NCBI GenBank assembly: GCA_004193205.1
Contig: RZUM01000005.1
Coordinates: 426,291-490,290, forward strand
Length of the DNA: 64,000 nt
Source: Gordonia sediminis
GTDB lineage: Bacteria > Actinomycetota > Actinomycetes > Mycobacteriales > Mycobacteriaceae
Direction: 5' to 3'
The notes under the pieces are model-generated. The model was not told the origin of the DNA. It saw only the letters and a list, made by a program, of their open reading frames with translations, and ran no database searches. Position 1 is the stretch's first letter; each line of letters starts with the position of its first letter. The position numbers and the translations under genes are program-made. Positions 43,343 to 52,440 of this stretch are shown in pieces.

Positions 43343-44236
43343 GTGGAGATCCGCTGGCTGCAGGCCTTCGTCGCCGTCGCCGAGGAACTGCACTTCGGTC
43401 GGGCCGCCGAACGTCTGCACATGGCCCAGTCCCCGTTGAGTCAGACGATCCGGAAACTGGAAAAGGACGTCGGGGTCCCGCTGTTCGAGCGCAACACCCG
43501 CAGCGTCGCGCTCACTGCGGCCGGGCACGCGCTCCTCCCGCACGCCTATCGGGTGCTCGACGGTGTGAGCACGGCACGGCATGCGATCCGCGCGTCCGAA
43601 GGTGGTGTGTACGGCCATCTCCGCATCGGATTCACCGGTGTGCTCAATCACTTGGCGCTGCCGCCGTTGACCCGAGCGCTGCGGCAACGCTTCCCCGACA
43701 TCGAACTCACCCTGGTCGGGCGCACGATGACCGGCGATGCGGTCACCCAGATCGAGAACGGCGCGATGGACCTGTCCTTCGTCGGGCTCCCCGTGGACAC
43801 CTCGCGCGTCAACGCCCGGCTCATCCGCCGGGAACCCTACGGGGTCGTGGTGCCCGAGGATCACCCCTTTGCCGGCCGAGCACGCATCGACCTCGCCGAG
43901 ATGGCCGATCAGGACTTCATCTCGACGCCCGCCGACGCCGGGTCGGCGCTGCAGGAGGTCGCGTTCCAGGCCTGCCTCGACGCCGGCTTCCGCCCCCGCG
44001 TGGTCCAGGAGATCACCGACCCGTACATGATCCTGATGCTGGTCGCGGCCGGTGTCGGGGTGGCGCTCATGCCGGAGACCATCGCCGGACTCACCCCACC
44101 CGGAACGGTGCTCGTGCACCTGAGCGGAGATCCGGTCTTCATGAATCACGCGATCGCCTGGGGTCGCGGGGAGCCGAGCGCGGCGCTCGGGGTGGCTCTC
44201 GAGGTGGCTGAAGAGATTTTGCCGACCCCGGTATAG
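43343..44236 (+). CDS. LysR-family transcriptional regulator
   Basis: A 297-aa LTTR. The N-terminal winged helix reads VEIRWLQAFVAVAEELHFGRA followed by LHMAQSPLSQTIRKLEKDVG and LFERNTRSVALTAAG. The effector domain resembles the CatR/BenM-like subgroup (LRIGFTGVLNHLALPPL; ITDPYMILMLVAAGVGVALMP). GTG 43343 gives the standard LTTR start. It is divergent from the SDR gene and directly upstream of the transporter operon; both are likely targets, with a pathway metabolite as inducer. Confidence 0.9.
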   Translation: MEIRWLQAFVAVAEELHFGRAAERLHMAQSPLSQTIRKLEKDVGVPLFERNTRSVALTAAGHALLPHAYRVLDGVSTARHAIRASEGGVYGHLRIGFTGVLNHLALPPLTRALRQRFPDIELTLVGRTMTGDAVTQIENGAMDLSFVGLPVDTSRVNARLIRREPYGVVVPEDHPFAGRARIDLAEMADQDFISTPADAGSALQEVAFQACLDAGFRPRVVQEITDPYMILMLVAAGVGVALMPETIAGLTPPGTVLVHLSGDPVFMNHAIAWGRGEPSAALGVALEVAEEILPTPV

Positions 44237-44260
44237 ATAAAGATCAATCTGGTCTTTATC
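44236..44260. promoter_or_regulatory. GATAAAGA/TCTTTATC palindrome between LysR and the transporter operon
   Basis: An inverted repeat with perfect 8-bp arms (GATAAAGA at 44236-44243 and TCTTTATC at 44253-44260, 9-bp centre) begins at the LysR stop codon and lies about 145 bp before the transporter start. A second, overlapping pair (GGTCT/AGACC) is also present. It could be the LysR terminator or an operator for the operon. The AT-rich arms stand out from the local composition. Confidence 0.45.
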
Positions 44261-44404
44261 TGAGACCAATTACGTGTTGGACCTTTCTTAGTCGGCCGTG
44301 TCACGCTGGTTCTTGTCGGAAAACGGTGTGATGCCGGTCACTATCAGTCACGTCATTGGGCGCCGTCATACCACCACGCGCCGACGGTGAGCGAAAGGAA
44401 CCAC

Positions 44405-45769
44405 ATGTCCACGTCAGCCATGACAGCCGAGAACGGGTCGAGCGCCAACGCGCGCCGGGCCGCGATCTCCGGCTTCGTCGGGAGCACCCTCGAGTACTAC
44501 GACTTCTTCATCTACGGTTCGGCGGCCGCCCTGGTCTTCCCGAAGGTCTTCTTCGCGGGCGGCAGCACCGCGACCCTGCTCTCGATCGCCACGCTCGGCG
44601 TGGCCTACATCGCCCGCCCTCTTGGCGCGGTGCTGTGGGGCCACATCGGCGACCGCTACGGCCGCAAGAACACCCTCATCGCCTGCCTGATGACCATGGG
44701 TATGTCCACCGTCCTCGTCGGATGTCTGCCCACTTACGCGATGATCGGTGCGGCCGCGCCCGTCATCCTCGTGATCCTGCGGCTGCTGCAGGGGCTGTCG
44801 GCCGGCGGTGAGTCGCCGGGATCATCGGCCCTGACCCTCGAACACGCGCCGGAACGCCGCCGGGCCTTCTTCACCTCATTCACCATGAGCGGCATCATGT
44901 TCGGCATCGTGATCTCCAGCTGTGTCTTCGTTCCCGTTGCTGCGCTGCCGGATTCGGCGTTGTACAGCTGGGGATGGCGGGTTCCGTTCCTGTTGTCGAT
45001 CGTCGTGATGGGCATCGGCCTCTGGCTGCGTCGTCGCCTCGAGGAGCCGACGGTCTTCGAGGAGATCATGGAACACGAGGAGACCGCGGGTGTGCCGTTG
45101 GTGGCGGTGCTCCGCTCGCACTGGCGCACCGTGATCCGGGTGAGCTTCAGTGCCACCTTCGCGATGATCAACACCATCGTCAACGTCTTCGCCCTCGCCT
45201 ACGCCGTCGACGTGGCCGGGATGCACAAGTCGACGATGCTGTGGGCGATCGCGGCCGCGAACTTCGTGGCGGTGCTGACCCAACCGCTGTACGGGATGCT
45301 GGCCGATCGGATCGGTCGCAAGCCGGTATTCGTGTTCGGTGTGCTGGGTGCAGGTGGGCTGGTGTTCGCCTTCTTCCACGCCATCGGAACCGGAAACGTC
45401 TTCTGGGTGTTCATCGCCGGCATCCTGACGATCGGAATCTTCTACGCGATGCCCAACGGTATCTATCCGGCCTACTTCCCCGAGCAGTTCCCCGCGAAGG
45501 TGCGCTACACGGGCCTGGCGGTCAGCCTGATGCTCGGATTGCTGGCGGCGGGCTTCACCCCGGCGATCGCGCAATCGCTCACCTCGGGTAACACCTCGAA
45601 CTGGGTTCCGGTTGCCTGGATGTGCCTCGGGTTCGCGGTGCTGTCCGCAGCCGCCGTGCTGACCGGCCCGGAGACCTACCGCACCCGAACCGTGGATCTG
45701 GGTAAGCGGCGGGGCAAGCGAGCCGCCAGTCCGGTGCCGTCGGTCGGTCTCGTCGAACACGCCGCCTGA
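44405..45769 (+). CDS. MHS-type MFS transporter (shikimate/organic acid:H+ symporter-like)
   Basis: A 454-aa transporter with 12 hydrophobic segments. MHS-family signatures are [39 protein letters not shown] and [20 protein letters not shown]. The second half repeats the loop as [16 protein letters not shown]. Members carry shikimate, alpha-ketoglutarate, proline/betaine or aromatic acids. With a shikimate-dehydrogenase-like gene next in the operon, a shikimate/quinate-type substrate is likely. ATG 44405 has GAAAGGA upstream. Confidence 0.88.
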   Translation: MSTSAMTAENGSSANARRAAISGFVGSTLEYYDFFIYGSAAALVFPKVFFAGGSTATLLSIATLGVAYIARPLGAVLWGHIGDRYGRKNTLIACLMTMGMSTVLVGCLPTYAMIGAAAPVILVILRLLQGLSAGGESPGSSALTLEHAPERRRAFFTSFTMSGIMFGIVISSCVFVPVAALPDSALYSWGWRVPFLLSIVVMGIGLWLRRRLEEPTVFEEIMEHEETAGVPLVAVLRSHWRTVIRVSFSATFAMINTIVNVFALAYAVDVAGMHKSTMLWAIAAANFVAVLTQPLYGMLADRIGRKPVFVFGVLGAGGLVFAFFHAIGTGNVFWVFIAGILTIGIFYAMPNGIYPAYFPEQFPAKVRYTGLAVSLMLGLLAAGFTPAIAQSLTSGNTSNWVPVAWMCLGFAVLSAAAVLTGPETYRTRTVDLGKRRGKRAASPVPSVGLVEHAA

Positions 45770-45781
45770 TCAGGAGCCAAC

Positions 45782-46648
45782 GTGAGCACCACAGGTCACC
45801 CCCTTCGTATCGGATTGATCGGCGCCAACATCGGCACCTCCCTGTCGCCGGCGCTGCACATGCGCGAGGCCGATGAACACGGTCTCGTCGGCTACCGCTA
45901 CGAGCTGATCGAACTCGCCGAGGACGCAGATCCGGGTACGGCCATGCTGGCCGCGGTCGCCGACGGCTTCGACGGATTCAACATCACCCACCCGTTCAAG
46001 CAGTCGGTGATGACGGTGCTCGACGAACTCAGCGACGAGGCCCGGGCGCTCGGCGCGGTCAACACGGTCATCGTCAGCGACGGAAAGCTGGTCGGCCACA
46101 ACACCGATCACACCGGATTCGGCACGGCGCTGGCGCTGGGTCTCCCCGGGGCGGCAAAGAACCGGGTGACCCTCGTCGGGGCGGGCGGCGCCGGATCGGC
46201 CGTCGCCTTCGCGCTGGCCCACGCCGGCGTCGCGCACCTGACGATCGCCGACGTCGCCGTGGACCGCGCCACCGACCTGGTGTCCCGGGTCTCGGCCGCG
46301 GTCCCGGCGGACATCCGGGCGATCGGACTCGACCAGGTGGCGCCGACCATCGAGGCCGCCGACGGCATCGTCAACGCGACACCGATCGGCATGGTCGGTC
46401 ACCCGGGGCTGCCGATCCCGACGGGGCACCTGCGCCCGTCGCAATGGGTGGCCGATATCATCTATCGGCCCATCGAGACCGAATTGATCCGGGCGGCAGT
46501 CAGATCCGGTTGCCGGGTGCTCGACGGCGGTCAGATGCTGGTCGCCCAGGCGGCCGCCTCCTTCGATCTGTTCACCGGAACGAGCGCCGACGTCGCCCGC
46601 ATGCGCGGACATCTCGCCCACCTCATCGCCCGACTCCCTGCAGCCTGA
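45782..46648 (+). CDS. Shikimate/quinate dehydrogenase-like enzyme (AroE family)
   Basis: A 288-aa AroE-family oxidoreductase. Substrate-site motifs are GTSLSPALHMREADEHG and NITHPFKQSVM (catalytic Lys and its partners), then LGAVNTVIVSDGKLVGHNTD. The cofactor loop is VGAGGAGSAVAFALAHAGV with an Asp after it (IADVA), which favours NAD. The catabolic setting, between a transporter and flavoenzymes, suggests quinate/shikimate oxidation rather than the biosynthetic AroE role. It starts with GTG 12 bp after the transporter gene. Confidence 0.87.
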   Translation: MSTTGHPLRIGLIGANIGTSLSPALHMREADEHGLVGYRYELIELAEDADPGTAMLAAVADGFDGFNITHPFKQSVMTVLDELSDEARALGAVNTVIVSDGKLVGHNTDHTGFGTALALGLPGAAKNRVTLVGAGGAGSAVAFALAHAGVAHLTIADVAVDRATDLVSRVSAAVPADIRAIGLDQVAPTIEAADGIVNATPIGMVGHPGLPIPTGHLRPSQWVADIIYRPIETELIRAAVRSGCRVLDGGQMLVAQAAASFDLFTGTSADVARMRGHLAHLIARLPAA

Positions 46649-46653
46649 GAGGA

Positions 46654-48612
46654 ATGACCATGACGGCCCCGCGATCCTTCGCCGAGCCTCTTGCCATCGG
46701 AAACGTCGTGTTGCGCAACCGTTTCGTCTCCGCGCCGATGGAACGCAACTTCTGCGACGCCGACGGAGTCCTGACCGACCGGTACATCGACTACCTGGAA
46801 CGACGCGCCGGGGGTGGCGCTGCCCTCGTCTTCACCGAGGCCAGCTACGTCCGTGCCGACGGCAAGGGCCGGATCCGGCAGATGGGTGTCGACGACGACG
46901 CGCAGATCCCGAAACTCACCGAGCTGTCCAGGGCAGTCCACCGGCATGGTGCGCTGCTCGGGGTGGAACTCAACCACGGTGGGCGCACCGCACAGGGTGC
47001 GATCAGCGGGTTCACCCCGGTGGCCCCCACGCCCATCCCGTGCGCGGTGGTCGGCGGACAGATGCCCACGCAACTCGACGACGACGACATCGAGCACATC
47101 ATCGAGTGCTTCGGTGACGCCGCGGTACGGTGCGCGGAGGCCGGCGTCGACGTCATCTCCTTGCACGGCGGGCACGGCTACCTCATTCACCAATTCCTCT
47201 CACCCGCCTACAACAAGCGCACCGACCGGTGGGCCGACCCCACCAGGTTCGTCAACGCCGTCATCGATGCGGTAGCGACCCGGGCGCCGGGAATCGCTCT
47301 GGGCCTTCGGTTCTCGGCCTTCGAAGGTATCGAGGGCGGCCTCGACGCGGCAACCACCCGGGCGCGGATCGACGCCATCGACACCGACCGCCTCGACTTC
47401 CTCGACGTCTCGGCCGGCAACTACGAAGCCGGGCAGTGGATCATCCAGCCGGGCGAATGGGATCGTGGGCTGCTCGCGCCGTACGCCGAGCAGTACGCCC
47501 GCGATTTCGCCATCCCGGTCGGTGTGGCGGGACGGATCAGCACACCCGAGGTCGCCGACGAGATCATCGGTTCCGGTCGAGCCGATTTCGTCAGCCTGGC
47601 CCGCACGCTGCACGCCGATCCCGACTTCCCGTCCCGCGCTCTCGCCGGTGAGCGCTACCGGCCCTGCATCGCCTGCAACTACTGCATCGACAGCCTGGCG
47701 GCCGGTCCGGTCCCGTGCTCGGTCAACCCGTGGGTGGGACGCGAAGCCGAACAGGCCGAACCGTCGTCGGGCGAGGAGATCCGGGTAGCCGTGATCGGCG
47801 GCGGCCCCGCCGGGATGGCCACCGCGTGCGAACTCGCCGCGGCCGGGCATTCGGTGGATCTCTACGAACGACGTAGCTACCTCGGCGGCGACTTCGCCCT
47901 CGCCGCCGGACTCCACGAGTACCCCGAATACCATCGCATCCTGGACTGGTATCGGGCAGAGCTCGCCGACCTGGAAGTCCGGACCCACCTCGGGATCGAG
48001 GTCGGCGCCGACACGCTACGCGGACGCGGGCACGACGCGGTCGTGCTCGCCAGCGGTGGGCGCGGTCCGGTGATCGACCTGCCCGGCGCGCAGAACCGCC
48101 GTGTCCGCGACATCCGCGATTTCCTCGCATCGGAGGGTGATGCCCCGGATGCGATCACCATCTTCGGCGCCGACCGCGAGGCCGCAGCCGTCGCAGACGA
48201 CCTGCTGCTCAAGGGAACCCGGGTCGTGATGGTCGCGCCGCAGGAGCAGATCGCCCAGGACGTCGGCCGGCGCGCGAAGATCGTGATGTTGCCGCGCCTC
48301 GCGGCAAGTCCGGGGCTGACCGTGTACCTGTCGGCGATCATCACGCGGGTCGACACCGACCGCGTGGAGATCCGTGATGGCGACGGTACTCGCTGGATCG
48401 ACGCCCCGGGCGAATTGGTGATCTCGCACGGCATCGAACCGCAGACCGAACTGCTCGCCGCGCTGCGCTCGGTCGCGCCGCGCCTCGGCGTGCACACCGT
48501 CGGCGACGCCGGCGGCGACGGCGGTTCGTTGCAGGCCGCCACGGTCACCGCGACCCTCGTCGCCCGCACCATCACCGACGCCGCCGCGGCGTCCGTCGCG
48601 GTCGGCGCGTGA
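46654..48612 (+). CDS. OYE-type NADH:flavin oxidoreductase with Fe-S and NAD(P)-binding domains (2,4-dienoyl-CoA reductase-like)
   Basis: A 652-aa three-part flavoenzyme. The N-terminal FMN TIM barrel has GVELNHGGRTAQGAI and SLHGGHGYLIHQFLSPAYNK. The Fe-S cluster motif is CIACNYCIDSLAAGPVPCSV (four Cys, CxxCxxC-x11-C). The C-terminal FAD/NAD-binding part begins with VAVIGGGPAGMATACELA. This is the 2,4-dienoyl-CoA reductase/trimethylamine dehydrogenase architecture, used for reducing or oxidising conjugated C=C bonds. In this operon it probably acts on a cyclic enone or diene. The ATG lies 5 bp after the AroE-like gene. Confidence 0.9.
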   Translation: MTMTAPRSFAEPLAIGNVVLRNRFVSAPMERNFCDADGVLTDRYIDYLERRAGGGAALVFTEASYVRADGKGRIRQMGVDDDAQIPKLTELSRAVHRHGALLGVELNHGGRTAQGAISGFTPVAPTPIPCAVVGGQMPTQLDDDDIEHIIECFGDAAVRCAEAGVDVISLHGGHGYLIHQFLSPAYNKRTDRWADPTRFVNAVIDAVATRAPGIALGLRFSAFEGIEGGLDAATTRARIDAIDTDRLDFLDVSAGNYEAGQWIIQPGEWDRGLLAPYAEQYARDFAIPVGVAGRISTPEVADEIIGSGRADFVSLARTLHADPDFPSRALAGERYRPCIACNYCIDSLAAGPVPCSVNPWVGREAEQAEPSSGEEIRVAVIGGGPAGMATACELAAAGHSVDLYERRSYLGGDFALAAGLHEYPEYHRILDWYRAELADLEVRTHLGIEVGADTLRGRGHDAVVLASGGRGPVIDLPGAQNRRVRDIRDFLASEGDAPDAITIFGADREAAAVADDLLLKGTRVVMVAPQEQIAQDVGRRAKIVMLPRLAASPGLTVYLSAIITRVDTDRVEIRDGDGTRWIDAPGELVISHGIEPQTELLAALRSVAPRLGVHTVGDAGGDGGSLQAATVTATLVARTITDAAAASVAVGA

Positions 48613-48659
48613 GCACGCCACCATCATCCACCAGCGCATATCCAAACGAGGGGAACCCC

Positions 48660-49745
48660 ATGCTGCGCATCGGTATCGTCGGCTGCGGCAAGATCGCCCG
48701 CAATCACGTCTTGGCACTGCAGGCCCTCGACGACGTGACCGTCGTCGCGTGCTGCGACACCGACCCGGACCGGGCCCGGGCATTCGCCGACACCCACGGC
48801 ATCGAGCACGCCGCCACCTCGACCGCCGAGCTGTTCGCACTCGGCCTCGACGCGTGCACCGTGTGCACACCGCATCCCACGCACGAGTCGGTCGTGCTGG
48901 AGGCCGCCGCCAACGGTATCCACGTCCTGTGCGAGAAGCCGATCGCGGTCGATCCGGCGGCAGCGGACCGGATGATCGCCGCGACCGAGCGCGCCGGCGT
49001 CACCTTCGGGGTGATGTTCCAGCGCCGATTCTGGCCGGCCGCTCAACGTATCCGGACAGCGATCGACGACGGGAGCGTGGGCCGGCCGGTCCTCGGTGAG
49101 GTGGCGGTCATCCTGCACCGGCCGACCGACTACTACGCCGCCGACGCCTGGCGGGGGAGCTGGCGCACGGACGGCGGTGGTGTGCTGATGACGCAGGCGA
49201 TCCACCAAATCGATCTGCTGCAGTGGTTCATGGGTGCTCCGGTGTCGGTCACCGGATTCATCCGCACCAACTTTCACGGCGACCACATCGAGACCGAGGA
49301 TTCCGCATCGGCGGTGGTGGCCTTCGAATCCGGGGCCACCGCGACAATCACCGCCACCACCGGCGCCAACCACAATCTGGGTAACCGTGTCACCGTCATC
49401 GGTGAGACCGGAGCGGTGGCCAGTGTCCTCGAATTCCCCGAGGGCGCCGAGGGCGTCAACGAATTGTGGACCGCGCCGGGTGAACTCGCGCTCGGCACAC
49501 CGTTCACGGCGGAAGCACCCGCCCGACCCGACATCGCCGACATCAACGCAGGCCTCGTCGACTTCCACATCCGGCAGGTCCAGGATTTCGCCGACGCCAT
49601 CCGCACCGGCCGGGAACCCGCGGTCACCGGCCGCGACGCCCGCACCTCGCTCGCCATCGTCGCGGCGATCTACGAATCGTCGCGTACCGGCGGACCTGTC
49701 GCCATCGACGCCTCATCCGTGACCCTTCAAGGAGCCGTGCTGTGA
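48660..49745 (+). CDS. Gfo/Idh/MocA family oxidoreductase
   Basis: A 361-aa NAD(P)-dependent dehydrogenase with Rossmann motif MLRIGIVGCGKIARNHVLAL and the EKP catalytic motif in HVLCEKPIAVDPAAADRM. The C-terminal alpha/beta domain has GGVLMTQAIHQIDLLQWFMG, including the conserved H-Q-I-D. Members oxidise polyols, inositols or cyclic alcohols. ATG 48660 has GAGGGGAA upstream. A GTG at 48609, overlapping the previous stop, would add 17 residues and is the alternative. It overlaps the next gene by 4 bp. Confidence 0.88.
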   Translation: MLRIGIVGCGKIARNHVLALQALDDVTVVACCDTDPDRARAFADTHGIEHAATSTAELFALGLDACTVCTPHPTHESVVLEAAANGIHVLCEKPIAVDPAAADRMIAATERAGVTFGVMFQRRFWPAAQRIRTAIDDGSVGRPVLGEVAVILHRPTDYYAADAWRGSWRTDGGGVLMTQAIHQIDLLQWFMGAPVSVTGFIRTNFHGDHIETEDSASAVVAFESGATATITATTGANHNLGNRVTVIGETGAVASVLEFPEGAEGVNELWTAPGELALGTPFTAEAPARPDIADINAGLVDFHIRQVQDFADAIRTGREPAVTGRDARTSLAIVAAIYESSRTGGPVAIDASSVTLQGAVL

Positions 49746-51466
49746 ACCCCTCATCGACCGAAACCCTCGCTTACGACGTCGTCGTGATCGGTTCCGGCGC
49801 CGGCGGACTGTCGGCCGCGGTGGCCGCCGCACATGCGGGCGCATCGGTTCTCGTCGTCGAGAAGGCCGACGTCTGCGGTGGCGCCACCGCATGGTCCGGC
49901 GGCTGGATGTGGACGCCGCGCAACCTGTTCGCACACGCCGACGGTGTCCGCGAGGACCGCGATGAGCCCCGGCGCTATCTGCAGAACCGGCTCGGTGAGA
50001 ACTTCGACGCCGCCAAGGTCGACGCGTTGCTGGACGGCGCGCCGGAGATGGTCGAGTTCTTCGAAAACACCACGTCGCTGCAGTTCGTGCCGGGCGCGGC
50101 CATCGCCGACATCCACGGCGACACCCCGGGCGCCGGGACCGGACATCGCTCCGTGGCCCCGAAGCCGGTCAGTCTGCGCACACTCGGTCCCGACGTCGCG
50201 CGGCTACTGCGCCGCCAACTCTACGAGACGTCCTTTCTCGGCATGGGCATCATGGCCGGCCCGGATCTGCAGGCCTTCCTGCACAGCACACGCTCGGCAC
50301 GGGCCTTCTCCCACTGCGCCGTCCGGGTCACCAAGCACATGGTCGACCTCGTCACCAAGCGCCGCGGTCAGCAGCTGGTGAACGGCACGGCACTGGTCGG
50401 CCGTCTCTTGCGGTCGGCGCTCGACGAAGGTGTGAAGATCGAGACATGTACGGCAGCAACATCTCTCATCATCAACGACGATGGCCGGGTGAGTGGTGTG
50501 CGGTTGCAGGGACCGGACAACGCGTACACCGTTCGCGCCCGCGCCGGCGTGGTGCTTGCCACCGGAGGCTTCACCCACGATCTGGACCGTCGTCGGGAAC
50601 TCTTCCCGAGGCACCCTGGCGAGAACGAACACTGGACCCTCACCCCGGCCACCACCACCGGTGACGGCATCACACTCGGCGAGTCCGTCGGCGGAAGACT
50701 CGACCGGACCCTGGCGTCACCGGTCGCGTACTGTCCGGTGTCGCTCGTGCGCTACCGCAACGGCAAGACCGGGGTGTTCCCGCACATCCTGGACCGCGGA
50801 AAGCCCGGTGTCATCGGCGTTCTCGCCGACGGGCGACGGTTCGTCAACGAGGCCCTCGGCTACCACGACTACACCCTCGCGATGGTCGACAAGGTCCCCG
50901 ACGGTCACGACGTGTGCTCGTGGCTGATCGCCGACGCGCGGTACATGCGGTACCTGCCGCTGGGCATGGCCAAGCCGTTCCCGATCCCCACCCGGCCGTA
51001 CCTGCGCTCCGGTTATCTCACGCGGGGACGGACGCTGCGGGACCTCGCCGAACGTATCGGGGTCGATCCCGACGGCCTGGAGAAGACCGTGGCCGCCTTC
51101 AACGAAGGTGCCCGGGTCGGCGTCGACAACGAATACGGGCGTGGCACAACACCGTTCACCCGGGGCTCCGGGGATCCGGACAACCCGTGGCCCAACCCGT
51201 CGCTGGCTCCGGTGGAGAAAGGACCGTTCTATGCGGTCAAGGTGGTGCCCGGCAGCTTCGGCACCTTCGCCGGCCTGGTCACCGACGCACACTCCCGGGT
51301 CCTCGACGAACATGACCGGCCGATCGACGGACTGTCGGCGGTCGGTGTCGACCAGGCCAGCGTGATGGGCGGCCACTATCCCTCCGGCGGCATCAACCTG
51401 GGACCGGCGATGACCTTCGGCTACCTGACCGGCCGGCGACTCGGAGAAGAGGCGAAACAGCTATGA
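49742..51466 (+). CDS. FAD-dependent dehydrogenase of the 3-ketosteroid delta1-dehydrogenase/fumarate reductase type
   Basis: A 574-aa flavoprotein. The FAD motif VVVIGSGAGGLSAAVAAAHA is near residue 11, followed by EKADVCGGATAWSGG. The central GVVLATGGFTHD and the C-terminal GVDQASVMGGHYPSGGINLGP are typical of KstD-like enzymes. Members introduce or remove C=C bonds next to a carbonyl. Here it may desaturate a cyclic ketone on the way to an aromatic ring (inference). GTG 49742 overlaps the upstream stop, and its own stop overlaps the next ATG (both 4 bp). Confidence 0.87.
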   Translation: MNPSSTETLAYDVVVIGSGAGGLSAAVAAAHAGASVLVVEKADVCGGATAWSGGWMWTPRNLFAHADGVREDRDEPRRYLQNRLGENFDAAKVDALLDGAPEMVEFFENTTSLQFVPGAAIADIHGDTPGAGTGHRSVAPKPVSLRTLGPDVARLLRRQLYETSFLGMGIMAGPDLQAFLHSTRSARAFSHCAVRVTKHMVDLVTKRRGQQLVNGTALVGRLLRSALDEGVKIETCTAATSLIINDDGRVSGVRLQGPDNAYTVRARAGVVLATGGFTHDLDRRRELFPRHPGENEHWTLTPATTTGDGITLGESVGGRLDRTLASPVAYCPVSLVRYRNGKTGVFPHILDRGKPGVIGVLADGRRFVNEALGYHDYTLAMVDKVPDGHDVCSWLIADARYMRYLPLGMAKPFPIPTRPYLRSGYLTRGRTLRDLAERIGVDPDGLEKTVAAFNEGARVGVDNEYGRGTTPFTRGSGDPDNPWPNPSLAPVEKGPFYAVKVVPGSFGTFAGLVTDAHSRVLDEHDRPIDGLSAVGVDQASVMGGHYPSGGINLGPAMTFGYLTGRRLGEEAKQL

Positions 51467-52380
51467 GCAGAGCACCCTTGGGCCTCGCCGCCCTGACCGT
51501 CCTGGACACCCCGCCGATCGAGCAGGTCGGCCTCGCCGAACGCCACGGCTTCGACACCATCGGCATCCGGCTGCTGCCCGCGGCGCCGGGCACGACCGCG
51601 TACCCGCTGCACCGCGATCGGGCCGCGCTCACCGACCTCCGCCGGCGACTCGACGACTCGCCGGTGGACCTCTTCGACATCGAGATCATCAGGCTTGGGG
51701 CTGATTTCGATGTCGCCGCGTACGAACCGGTGCTCGCGGCCGGTGCCGAACTCGGTGCCCGGGCCGTGCTCGTCGGCGGCGATGACACCGACCGCGCCCG
51801 CCTGACCGAGTCCTACGCCCGCCTCGCCGACGCCTGCGCCGATCACGGGCTCGTCGCGAGCCTCGAGTTCATGCCGTGGACCGCGGTGCCCGACGCCCGT
51901 GCGGCGGTGGACATCGTGTCGCAGGCCGACGGGCCGGCGCGCAGCGTCCTCGTCGACGCCCTGCACGTCGACCGCTCGGCAACCACCCTCGACGACCTCG
52001 CCGCGATCCCGACGGAGTGGCTGCACTACGCCCAGCTGTGTGACGGCCGCATGCCGCGACCCACCGACTCGGCCGAGATGATTCGGCAGGCCCGCGAGGA
52101 ACGGCTCCCGGCGGGGGAGGGCGGCATCGACCTGCGTGGCATCGTGGCGGTACTTCCGCCCGGACTGCCGATCAGCGTCGAACTGCCGAACGAACCGCGT
52201 CGTCGTGCCGTCGGCACCGGCGGGTGGCTCGATCGTCTCGTCGCCACCGCCCGCGCGGTTCTCGGCGCACCGGTCACCCTCGACGACGACGTCCCGGTCG
52301 CTGTCGGCGTGCGGGCCCGGGCGGCCGATATCGCGCCGATCCGACCGTCCCGGGAGGTAGGCGCAGTGCCCGGATTCTGA
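51463..52380 (+). CDS. TIM-barrel sugar-phosphate isomerase/epimerase-like protein
   Basis: A 305-aa member of the xylose-isomerase-like TIM-barrel (AP endonuclease 2) superfamily. Candidate metal ligands are Glu in VASLEFMPW, Asp/His in VLVDALHVDRS and Glu in LPAGEGGIDLRGI; LHYAQLCDGRMP is also conserved-looking. Families here include hydroxypyruvate isomerase, epimerases and 3-dehydroshikimate dehydratases. Given the AroE-like and transporter genes, a dehydroshikimate-dehydratase-like role is attractive but unproven. It is the last gene of the coupled operon. Confidence 0.8.
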   Translation: MSRAPLGLAALTVLDTPPIEQVGLAERHGFDTIGIRLLPAAPGTTAYPLHRDRAALTDLRRRLDDSPVDLFDIEIIRLGADFDVAAYEPVLAAGAELGARAVLVGGDDTDRARLTESYARLADACADHGLVASLEFMPWTAVPDARAAVDIVSQADGPARSVLVDALHVDRSATTLDDLAAIPTEWLHYAQLCDGRMPRPTDSAEMIRQAREERLPAGEGGIDLRGIVAVLPPGLPISVELPNEPRRRAVGTGGWLDRLVATARAVLGAPVTLDDDVPVAVGVRARAADIAPIRPSREVGAVPGF

Positions 52381-52440
52381 CCACGCGGGTTTTCCGATAC
52401 CCTTGCGGTCGGCCTGTGGTCACACCTGGGGAGGAATGAG

